From: Patiria miniata
Lineage: Eukaryota > Echinodermata > Asteroidea > Valvatida > Asterinidae
Direction: 5' to 3'
NCBI RefSeq assembly: GCF_015706575.1
Contig: NW_024037057.1
Coordinates: forward strand, 4,669,501 to 4,733,500
Length of the DNA: 64,000 nt
Below, piece by piece: positions 38,369 through 48,600 of this stretch. The first letter of the stretch is position 1. Each line of letters starts with the position of its first letter. The notes beneath the pieces are model-generated. The model was given only the letters and a program-made list of their open reading frames with translations, ran no database searches and was not told the DNA's origin. The translations under genes and the position numbers were made by a program.

Positions 38369-38452
38369 ATGATTGTTGAAAAGAATTACGTAACAGCATT
38401 CATGTGTATAGCGCTATGCTGGTGCGTCTTTCGTGCATCTTTGAAACACAAA
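38369..38452 (+). CDS. candidate first exon of a small secreted protein
   Basis: 28 codons encoding MIVEKNYVTAFMCIALCWCV followed by FRASLKHK, a plausible signal peptide with a hydrophobic core, ending at a donor-like AAA|GTAACT in phase 0. It follows the TATA box by a short leader. No downstream exon could be found; without splicing it would stop after 36 codons. Family unknown; weak call. Confidence 0.25.
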
Positions 38453-38504
38453 GTAACTCTCCCACTGTGGAAATAATGATTATGTTTTGAACGCAAAGAG
38501 AAAA

Positions 38505-38960
38505 GCACCTACTGAACCAGCCTAGTTGTTAAGCTGTCTGACAGCGGACCCAGGGTTAGGGGTTCGAATCCACTTGGTGTCATTTTTTGGGTTTCGATGC
38601 CCGCTGTTCTGTCATTTAAGAGTATTAATTTCCCGTCGTCATTTACCAACAGCAGTTAGCTCGGTCGGTCGGTAAGCTGACTCACAAGTTGGGACTGTCT
38701 GCGAAGTCCAGGTTGGCGTCTGCGTATAGGTACGGGGTTCTTTTGCTGACTCGGCAGCAAGGCTTAGGGTGCCACCTCGTTTCCTCCCTTTATGGTGCCT
38801 GACTTTCGAGTTACATGGATGGACAGGGAAGGAGGTGTGGTGGGCCGGGTACCGAGTCCCGGAAGAGTTCTATATGGAAGTCGGTAAGGGGCTCATTGAG
38901 TTAGGGTCATAAGTCCGACTCCTGAAGACTTGGCCATCGCCACATAACTTTTTGTTTTAT
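38505..38960 (+). repeat. tRNA-derived SINE-like repeat
   Basis: A perfect B-box, GGTTCGAATCC, lies at 38561-38571 after a tRNA-like CCTAGTTGTTAAGCTGTCTG stretch. A second tRNA-like segment (TTAGCTCGGTCGGTCGGTAAG) follows at about 38656. This suggests a composite or tandem SINE. The right border is uncertain. Confidence 0.4.
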
Positions 38961-39911
38961 TTTCTGTCTTTTCTAAGAATGGTTAATTTGTTATATTGAG
39001 AGCTTGTACTGTAATCGTTCGAAATTGATTTTTTAAAATTGCTCGAAAATACGAAATTCAATCCAATCATACCAATCATATCAATCCAGCTATAATATTT
39101 TTATTTCATTGTCGCAAAACTGCATGTACATGCTCATTACCTTTGCGCATACCTTGTTCAGGCCTGTTTCCTAATCCCTGACTGCGGGGGGGGGGGGTTC
39201 TATAAATCCTTTTTTGTGGATTTTTTTTTCATATGCGACCGCGAAGCCCTGAAGGCGTGGGTTACGGGAACGCTTAAGAGCCCCGGGAAATTTGTGGATT
39301 GCAGATGCTCCGTAGCGCAAATATAAAAATTGTAGCTTGACTCTCTATCGAAATACGCCCTCGTTATTTTGAGTCGTCACTAATATAAGAATCAGCTCAA
39401 TTCGTAACTGCGTGCGAGCGAGCACGTGCTTGTGTTTTGCACAGCTGTAGTTGCTAACCCCCGTATATGAAGCGACTTCGCGCGGTAGCTAGTGCCGATA
39501 TGACAGAATGTACAAACTTTTGCCATGGGTTTCAGAAACTGATTTCAGCTACGCGGAGATTTTGAGCAACAGTGTTTATTATTTACATTCTCAACTTTGT
39601 TCTTATTCCCTCTTCCTTTCCCCTTCCTTCTCCATTCTTCGGAACGCAGGTGCCTAGGGCCTACGAAACACTTAATCTGGGCCTGGCTACCGTGCTGTAG
39701 ACCAGGCCATACGTGATGTATTATGTGGGAGACTTCCATGCCCTAGTAATAGAGAACGAAGACCGTTCAACTACATTTTTGTGATTGACAGAGACACCAG
39801 ATTATTGAAGACCTTTTATAAATAATGAGGGATAAAGACACCTGACATGGCGTTGTGAACGAGATCTCGCTTGCGACTGCGATGATGCTGATAAATTATA
39901 AAAGAAAGGTT
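38961..39911. other. intergenic and 3' flank of the small secreted gene
   Basis: No gene recognised. On the minus strand AATAAA occurs at about 39573-39578, some 340 bp below the stop of the gene at 39912, and could be its poly(A) signal. Confidence 0.4.
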
Positions 39912-42219
39912 CTACTGCTCACGGTGACCGAGTGCTGGTTTGGCGATGTCACGGAGGGCTTCATCCAGCTCGGTGAGCGCTAGACCCTCCTTGGCCTCGC
40001 TGTCCAACCATCGCTCCAGGTCCAGCACACATCGCCCCGTGATGTCCTGGGTGCGCTGGAGACGACTCCTCGCTGGCAGTGACTGACGACGCTCGTAAAG
40101 AACGGACAACAGATTCCGACATTCTGTCAAAGATTTGGCAGTAATTACAAATTGGTTTGAAAAGCACCATTGAAAGCAGGCAAACGCATGCGGTGACGCA
40201 TTTCTGAACGGGTCCAATGCTGACTTTTGGTTTAATTAACTTCTGCCAGATTAAACGTAAAACCTTAAAAAGAAAATAAAAATTCTTGTTCCGTTACTAT
40301 GGGGACTACACACGTGCTGTCAAATGGTAATATGGGGACCAAAGACGCTATGGGGCAACAGAAAGTCCCCATAACTTGGTCTTCATTGCCTTATCAATAA
40401 AAAAAAAAACCACCTCTCAACGACCCGACGACGGCCCGCTCACCAGCACGCACACACCTTACACAGGCATAGAAGTGGGGTACTTCCTTTGTTCGTGTAC
40501 TAAATTTGTGCAATGTTTGGCGATGGCACTAATTTCAAAATGCTCTTAATTTTACTAGAATTAATTTCCTGGGCTGAAATTCGGACTTATTATCCCTTTT
40601 CTTAAACTCGTCCATTCGCGACACATCAACCCACCTTGGAAATTTCTAGTTTTGGAGTAAAATCCATATATCTATTTCGTGAAAAACTTGTGGGGTACCA
40701 CTGTAGTACCCCACAAGGTCACAAAATGGACTTGTGGGGTACCTCCCATTGTTCCGGTACCCCATAAGGCAGTGTTTATACACGTACACGTCTCTAGCAC
40801 CTTGGGGTTTATGGGGTACCACTATTGCTCTACCCTTATTTCCTTCTTTTGTTTTCCTTTGTCCCCTTAGAAATCTCAAAACACATAGTGTTATGGATAT
40901 GGGGTACTTCAATTTCTAAAGACAGACTTGTGGGGTACTATTGTCCCTATTGTTGCCCCCGGTACCCCATAAGTGCCAATGTGTAAGAGCACTTGCACGT
41001 TCGTTTATGGTGTAAATCAAGGATATTCTTTTGTTCCTTTTCCCTTTTTTTCCTTTGTTTGTACCCTAACGTTTTCGCAACAGCTGTTTTTGGTTTTACA
41101 TAGGCGTAGCCAGCGGTGGGGGGGGGGGCATTTATACCCCCCCCACAATATTTTGCAAAGACTGCCCTTTTCCATTCAAATGCATTTTTTTCACAACCGC
41201 TTTACCCCCCCCCCCCACCCCCCCCCCCCCCAATAATTTGTAAAGAGTGCCCTTTTTTTTAAGAAGTGCCCTTTTTTACTGAACAAGGAGGGGGAGGTAA
41301 GGGGGGTATTCACCCCCAAATGTTTTGTAAAGACTGCCCTTTTTCCATTCAAATGCCTTTTTTCACCACCGCTTAACCCCCCCCCCCCCCCCCCTCAATA
41401 ATTTGTGGAGAGTGTCCTCTTTTTTGAGAAGTGCCTTTTTTCAAAACAAGTGCCCTTTTTATAAAGAAGTGGGGCCCTTTTTTAAGGCATATTTCGTTTT
41501 GGGTGCCTGTTTTTTTTATTTCACACCTGTCTTTCCCTGATCCTGTTCTCTACATTTACGTGTTAGGCTGTTCTCTACAAGCTTCGGTTTATATGAAAAG
41601 CCCCATACTCTTCACCCTAATTTAATATATTTATTTGTTGTATTACATTGTTGTATGATTATTTATTTCAACCATACAATTACCTTCTTTTTATTTGAAA
41701 ACTTAGTTTGACTTATTTGTGGAAAGTATGGAAATAAACGTTGCCTTTGAATTTAAAATTCAATATTGTCCGTTAGTGTACATAATCGTCAGTTTTGAAC
41801 AGCGCCCCCATCGACGGATGTGCAAGTGCCCTTTTCAAACTATTTTTAGGCTACCCCCAAATAAAAATGACCGTGCTACGCCACTGTTTTGTACACTTTT
41901 TCTAATCGAGGTCGTCCTCAATTTGGTATCTATCCTCGATTCACCGATTATGTTGCACGTGTGTGTCCCCGATTTACACCTAGCCCAGGTTGGACTCCGT
42001 TGTAATGCAATGAAGACGTCGTCCAACCTGGGCTAGATTTACACCCATTGATTTCCATTAGTATTACTATTATGGAGATCAATGTTTACACCATAAACAA
42101 ACACAAACAAACTGACCTTCATCAGATAGCTCACTCGACAAGATGCTCAACTCATTGTCATTGATTACACTGGCAGACCAGATCGCATAAAAGATGATGA
42201 CAATGCTTTTGAGAAGCAT
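39912..42219 (-). CDS. candidate two-exon small secreted protein (about 104 aa)
   Basis: Exon 1 (42117-42219) encodes MLLKSIVIIFYAIWSASVIN, a good signal peptide, then DNELSILSSELSDE, and ends GATGAAG|GTCAGT in phase 1. Exon 2 (39912-40123) starts after TCTTTGACAG in phase 1 and runs 70 codons to TAG. It is rich in L, E and R and predicted helical (CRNLLSVLYERRQSL, LDLERWLDSEAKEGL, TELDEALRDIAKPAL). The joined frame is 315 nt with two cysteines in the mature part. The GC-rich third positions of exon 2 stand out from its AT-rich surroundings, which supports coding. An in-frame ATG at about 42282 could extend the N-terminus by 21 basic residues. The end of exon 2 also resembles the last helices of a death fold. 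Family not recognised; extra exons in the 2-kb intron are possible. Confidence 0.4.
40687..40974. repeat. palindromic array of TGTGGGGTACC words
   Basis: CTTGTGGGGTACC and its inverse recur about seven times in both orientations. One pair (40687-40717) forms an almost perfect 31-bp hairpin. This looks like a short-word foldback structure similar in design to 30049-30385. It is inside the intron of the small secreted gene. Confidence 0.55.
41099..41886. mobile_element. hAT-like non-autonomous element with C-runs
   Basis: The left end is GGCGTAGCC-like, and the right end TGCTACGCCACTG is the inverse of CAGTGGCGTAGC, a common hAT-type terminus. Inside, a unit of about 200 bp with CTGCCCTTTTTCCATTCAAATG and long C-runs is repeated (41140-41400). 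A relative with better left end is at 52962-53309. Target duplication is not clear. Confidence 0.5.
41981..42035. mobile_element. 55-bp micro-palindromic element with exact 10-bp target duplication
   Basis: The ends TAGCCCAGGTTGGAC and GTCCAACCTGGGCTA are perfect inverted copies. GATTTACACC occurs on both sides (41971-41980 and 42036-42045). The family is shared with 37363-37438. At 55 bp it is extremely short for a transposed unit. Confidence 0.75.
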
Positions 42220-42475
42220 TTCAAGACGGTATTCCTTCGGTCTCAGTTGCCTCTTCGATCTTCGCATTAGGATGCTCTTCATTTTGTCTTTCAAGTTGAA
42301 ACCAGTCCATACACTAGCTTCAGCTCTTAGTTTAAACGCTTTGACTAATATAATGGTAGCTTGGTGTATTCATGATTTTGCAGACCGGCGGGGCAGGGCG
42401 GGGGGGGGGGGCATGCGGGAGCGTTTAATACAGTTTGACTGATTTCAGTAGATCCATCATCCGATGGTATGATGG

Positions 42476-43125
42476 ATGGAGGCCGTAGCCACTTTTCCAA
42501 AGAAAATGGAAGCCTTGTCCCAACTTCGAGAGGCCGGTCGAGGGGGCCCTGAAAGAACAGTTGATGCCGGGGGGGGGGCTACTGATGCGGCAGTGCGCAG
42601 AGAACTACGTAGGTTAGTGGTCGATCACCCTAAATCATCTTTCTTTGAAATTGGAAACCTTGCCCTCAAGCTGTTCCAAGATGTGAATATACCCTCTGTA
42701 GATAAAGTTTGGCATGAGCAGGTTTGATTTGTCGAGCTTGCTGAATATGACCTTAACGAGGTGGTAGCCAAGGATTCGATTACCATAAAGGTACTTAATA
42801 ACTTGGTTGAAGCCAAAAGACCCCCACTTCCATGTTGGACAAATCGATACAGCAGCAAGCTGTCATGTTGCAACAACATGTTGCAACGACCGACCGCCTG
42901 AACCGTCTGACTATACAGTTATGGAGAAGTAGAGCTTGCTGAATATGACCTTAACAAGGTGGTAGCCAAGGCTTCGATTACCATAAAGGTACTTAATAAC
43001 TTGGTTGAAAGCCAAAAGGCCCTCACTTCCATGTTGGACAAATTGATAAAGCAGCAAGCTGTCATGTTGCGACAACATGCTGCAACGACCGATCGCCTTA
43101 ACCGTCTGACTATACATTTATGGAG
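42476..43125 (+). other. unrecognised coding-like fragment with 194-bp tandem duplication
   Basis: An open frame at 42476-42727 (containing RRELRRLVVDHPKSSFFEIG) is followed by two copies of a 194-bp unit starting at 42736 and 42930. Both encode AEYDLN.VVAK and ITIKVLNNLVE words. The second continues as a coiled-coil-like MLDKLIKQQAVMLRQHAATT. Base use is less AT-rich than the surroundings. It may be a relic of a repeat-borne or host gene; no family is recognised. Homology with the gene A 3' flank starts just after it, near 43197. Confidence 0.35.
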
Positions 43126-43320
43126 AAGAAACCAGGGGGATGCCCAGATCAGACAAGTGGTGTACTTTCTGCAATCGCGCGGGTCATGCATCTTATTTTT
43201 AACCAGAAATCAACACAACAAATACTTTCTTACAAAAGGTTCAAACAGCCCTACTTCATCAACCAAATACTGTATAAATAAGCAAGATGACAAAAGTGGA
43301 TACAAAATATTTATTACAAC

Positions 43321-43326
43321 TTTATT
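43321..43326 (-). terminator. poly(A) signal, gene B
   Basis: AATAAA on the minus strand, 2.3 kb below the gene B stop codon, at the place equivalent to 3573-3578 of gene A. Confidence 0.5.
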
Positions 43327-45634
43327 TCGTACCTCAAACATATGTCCATCAACTGATTAAAAGATAATGAAACCTGTTGTTACAATAACTCCTGCACTGA
43401 CACTCACTCTCGGGCGATAAACAGTTGGAACTGGAAAAAATTGATATCAAATTAAAATCAACTGTATTTAATGATTTTCAGTATTAAACTGGATTGATCC
43501 TTTTTACACTTTGCTATTCGTGTCCGATATAAGGGGGAAAAGAACAAATATTTTCCACAATTAAAATCGATTACAACACTTAATCTGACCTGTCAAAAAT
43601 ACCCGTCCAATGTTTCTCATCAATACATGTTACCGGTACTTAAATTCAATAAACCCAGTATTTCGTAGTTAAAACACTAAGTGCAAATATTCTCCATGTA
43701 TCACACAGCATCTAACCTTACTGGGCCATGTTGGATGATCTACAGACTCAACAATCATGACTCAACTTTCACTTGGTTTGTGCTTCATATTTAGTTATCA
43801 TCATCATTCGTCCCCTTAATAACTTTGAATATGGATCGAGTTAAGCGATTGATAAAACAAAAATTAAAACCTTGTGTGAGTGAAAATATGATCACTATCA
43901 TACAAGTCATATGTTAAATATAATGTCATGTTCAAACGTGTAAAAGTAGCAAGGCTTATAAAAAAAAAACTGTTACCATACATAAAGACACAGTGTTTTT
44001 GTTTTAATCAGTTTCCAAGAAAGCATATCTTTCAACTCTGACACAGCTTTCTTGAAATCTTTGTAGAACTTCATGACTTGGAACAGTTTAAAAAAATCAA
44101 TGTCAAGTTCTCTTCAATATCGATTTCTCACAAAACCTGGTGTTAACCCAACAAAATCTGACTTGTTCTGAAGTGAAAATAAGACAATCCAGTGACATAA
44201 GATGCACTTACACAACACAATTGGTTACTTTCACAGTAAGTGTGGAACTCTAACAGTAAATGTTTCAGAAAACAAATTTGGAATCATCAATATTAAATAT
44301 CTGATATAAGTATTATATTATATAACTTATGAAGTGAAGCCACAGGTAAACATGACATGCGCAGTTATCGCAGTTACCAAAAGGACTGGCTTCAATTTTG
44401 GTGTACTGTCCAAAGGAGTTTAATACATTTAATACCGACCGTATTAATCAGGTGGCTTCTGTCCAATAAATAAATACACACATTGAATGGTATGTAAACT
44501 TTTCAATCCAAGAGACTTTTCTCAGTTTTGTTAGAATCAGTTGCATACAAAAATTAATGTCTGTGATAAACTCGTGTGGCACAATATGAAAGGTAAAAAT
44601 ATGTACACTTCAAACTTGCAGTTCGATTTCTCATGAAAAAAATGGGTAACACAAAGATATGTACAAGTTATAAACAGCATGAACCATTATCAGGAAAATC
44701 TTGAGCTTCGTTACTGATTCCATGTCATACTGTCATTGCGACACAGATTAATATTCTAATATATTCCATACTGAGTTATATAGTTACCAGAGTTGCAAAA
44801 AGTCAGCGGCGACGTGACCCGGTGATTAGACACACATGCATATACATTTATTCAGCTGAAAGTATTTCTATTAGGCTCTTCACCAACAAGGCTTTGCCCA
44901 TTCAAACAGCGGAAGTCTCTTTCACTGTTACTTGTATTTTATTATTTTTTTTGAAAAAAAAAATGCTTCATCAATAGATGACAGGTTTCAATATTTTGAC
45001 TCATGAAGTTGAATGTTGCTATGATGATTTAGTAACTACATGATAAACTCTGAACAATTTTCAATGATCCGATGCAACAACTATTTCCAAAATTCTACAA
45101 ATCATTGAAAAATAAGGACAAGCGCTTTCAGATTAGCGTGAATTTCATTAAAGCGTATTTTTATATCAATAAGAATACCCGCTTTATATTTTACCTATTA
45201 CTTATTGTGAGATATTGGGTAGCTTGATATCGAAAGAATATTGCGTCATGTCTCAGCTTGTTTCCAAAATGACTGGATCCAATAGAGTGCTTCGTTTCCT
45301 GGGATTGTTTGATCGATTCAAGTGACTCATCGTTTCCGTGACTATGACTCCAACTGGATTACGTGTGACTCGGGACCCTACTCGTGACTTGCAGCCTGAC
45401 TCGATCCAGGTGATTCGTGAATTGACCCAGGCATCGATTCAAGTGACTCCTATCTGTGACTATGACTCCAACTAGATTACGTGGGACTTGGGGTTTACTT
45501 GAATTACAGATGTGAGTTCGAGACTGACTCGAAGCAAATGACGTTTAAATTGCATCATATACTCGTGCGCATTCATCTTATAGGTTATTTGGGCATGCAC
45601 ATAACTGATCTCAGCGCAGATATACATTGGACAT
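43327..45634 (-). other. probable 3' UTR of gene B
   Basis: AT-rich and collinear with 3579-6237 below gene A, with scattered substitutions and indels. Just after the stop there are short repeated CGATTCAAGTGACTC words (45310-45450). No gene on either strand is convincing. Confidence 0.5.
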
Positions 45635-48600
45635 CTAGTCATCTTCAGAAGACTCAAAATCAACTCCACTTCCCCATGCCTCAGATATATGCTTCTTATC
45701 TTCTTTTGTCAGTGCACATCCGCCCAATTTCAGGCTACTTACATGTTTCATCTGATTCAGGCAGCGAGCCCATGTTTGTGCAAAGCCTCTCAAAGAATCA
45801 TTTCCCACAAGGCTGAGGGATTCTACGGTTGGCATTCTACTTACTGCTGCAGCAATGTGTTCAATGTCAGTGCTCTGCAATGAGCATTTAATTAAATTCA
45901 GCTCCCGAAGTTCTGTCATGTTTTGTAAGGGTGGGGTCCATATTTCTGCGGAACCACCTAACCCAACAACGTCACAAAGGATCAACCTGACCAAATCTCT
46001 CCGATTACTGAATGACTGTAAAATATCCGCCATACCCTTGCCCGTTAATACTGAGAGACTCTGAATGCTCAGTTGTATGCCATTAACGCATGGCTCAACA
46101 CCACACTCCTCATCGGACCCATCGCGACTGTAAATGCCATAATTTCTCATCAAACGATGAGAAACGCTGATGTCAATCATCCTCTGAAAACTAGCTGGCA
46201 ACGTTCTTACGATACGACTCAAGTCCCAATTTCTTGAAAGGTTGAGATCGGTCAAGTTCGGCATCTCCCCAACAGATGAAGCTATATGTGGAAGTTCTTG
46301 TTCATATATGGCACATTTCGATAAATTGAGTGATTTCAGGTAAATCATCTTCCGCAAACCAGCCGCCCACGTCTTGGCGTTACCACCCAATTCCTCATTG
46401 TGTGAAAGGTTAAGATCGGCCAAGTTCGGCATCTCCCCAACTGTTGATGCAATGTGTGATAGATCTTGTCCATTTATGTCGCATTTCCATAAATCGAGTG
46501 ATTTCAGGTGAATCATTTTCAGCAAAGAAGCCGCCCACGTTCCTGCATGACCACCCAATCCCTCATTGCCTGAAAGGCCAAGATCGGCCAAGTTGGGCAT
46601 GTCCTTAACTGATGATGCAATGTGTGATACATCTTGTTCATTTATGACGCATTTCCATAAAGCGAGTGATTTCAGGTGAATCATCTTCTTCAAACAAGCC
46701 GCCCACGTTCCTGCGTGACCACCCAATCCCTTATTGAATGAAAGGCCAAGATGGGCCAAGTTGGGCATGTCCTTAACTGATGATGCAATGTGTGATACAT
46801 CTTGTTCATTTATGACGCATTCCCATAAATCGAGTGATTTCAGGTGAATCATCTTCTGCAAACAAGCCGCCCACGTTCCTGCGTGACCACCCAAGTTCGA
46901 ATTCTTTGAAATGTTGAGATCGGTCAGGTTTGGCATTTGACGTAATGATGCAACAAGGTGTTCGATGTCAGTGCTTTGCAGTGAGCAATCACTTAACTCT
47001 AACTCTTGAAGTTCCGTCAGGTTTTGCAAGAGTGGGGTCCAGATACATGCAGAACCACCCAGACCACAAATGCCATGAATAGTCAATCCGACTAAATCGC
47101 TCCGATTATTGAATGGCTGCAGTACATCCGCCAAATCCTTGACAGTGAGTGAGAACCTCTTGATTCTCAACGCTATGCCATTACTCCATGACTGTACACG
47201 CCACACTTCAGAGTAACTACTGAAATCACAATCCACCAGATTCAACATGCGACTTGCTGATTCAGCGATATGTTTCAAATCGCGACTGTAAATGCTACAG
47301 TGTTTCATGTCAAGCTTCTTTAAGTGAATCATCGACTGCAAATTAGTCGCCCACGTTTCAGCGTTACCACCCAATCTCTCATTGCGTGAGAGGTTAAAAT
47401 CGGCTAAGTTGGGCATCTTTCCAACCGATGATACAATATGTGGTATATCTTGTCCATTGACGCCACATTCCGATAAATCGAGTGATTTCAGGTGAATCAT
47501 CGTCTGCAAACAAGCCGCCCACGTTCCAGCGTGACCACCCAAGTTCGAATTCTCCGAAATGTTGAGATCGGTCAGGTTTGGCATTTGACGTAATGATGCA
47601 GCAAGGTGTTCAATGTCAGTGCTTTGCAGTGAGCAATCACTTAACTCTAACTCCTGAAGTTCCGTCAGGTTTTGCAAGAGTGGGGTCCAGATACCTGCAG
47701 AACCACCCAGACCGCAAATGCCATGAATAGTCAATCCGACTAAGTCGCTTCGATTATTGAATGGCTGCAGTACATCCGCCAAATCCTTGCCAGTAAGTGA
47801 GAACCTCTTGATGCTCAACTCTATGCCATTACCCAGTAACTGTACACGCCACTCCCCAGGGTAACTACTGAAATCACAATCCATCAGATTCCGCATGCGA
47901 CTTGCTGATTCAGCGATATATTTCAAATCGCGACTGAAAATGCTACAGTGTTTCATGTCAAGCTTCTTTAAGTGAATCATCGACTGCACACTAGTCGCCC
48001 ACGTTTCAGCGTTACCACCCAATTCCATATTGCGTGAGAGGTTAAGATCGGCTAAGTTGGGCATGTCCCCAACTGATGATGCAATATGTGATAGATCGTG
48101 TTCATTTATGTCGCAATTTAATAAATTGAGTGATTGCAGGTGAATCATCTTCTGCAAACAAGCCGCCCACGTTCCTGCGTGACCACCCAATCCCTCATTG
48201 CCTGCAAGGCTAAGATGGGCCAAGTTGGGCATGTCCCCTACTGATGATGCAATATGTGATAGATCTTGTTCATTTATACCGCATTTCCCTAAATAGAGTG
48301 ATTTCAGGTGAATCATGTTCTGCAAACAAGCCGCCCACGTTCCTGCGTGACCACCCAAGTTCGAATTCTTTGAAATGTTGAGATCGGTCAGATTTGGCAT
48401 TTGACGTAATGATGCAGCAAAGTGTTCAATGTCAGTGCTTTGCAGTGAGCAATCACTTAACTCTAACTCCTTAAGTTCCGTCAGGTTTTGCAAGAGTGGG
48501 GTCCAGATACATGCAGAACCACCCAGACCACAAATGTCACGAATAGTCAATCTGACTAAATCGCTCCGATTATTGAATGGCTGCAGTACATCCGCCAAAT

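Noticed and set aside
38561-38571. Possible tRNA gene at the B-box
   Set aside because: A and B boxes are present but no full cloverleaf can be drawn; a SINE fits better.
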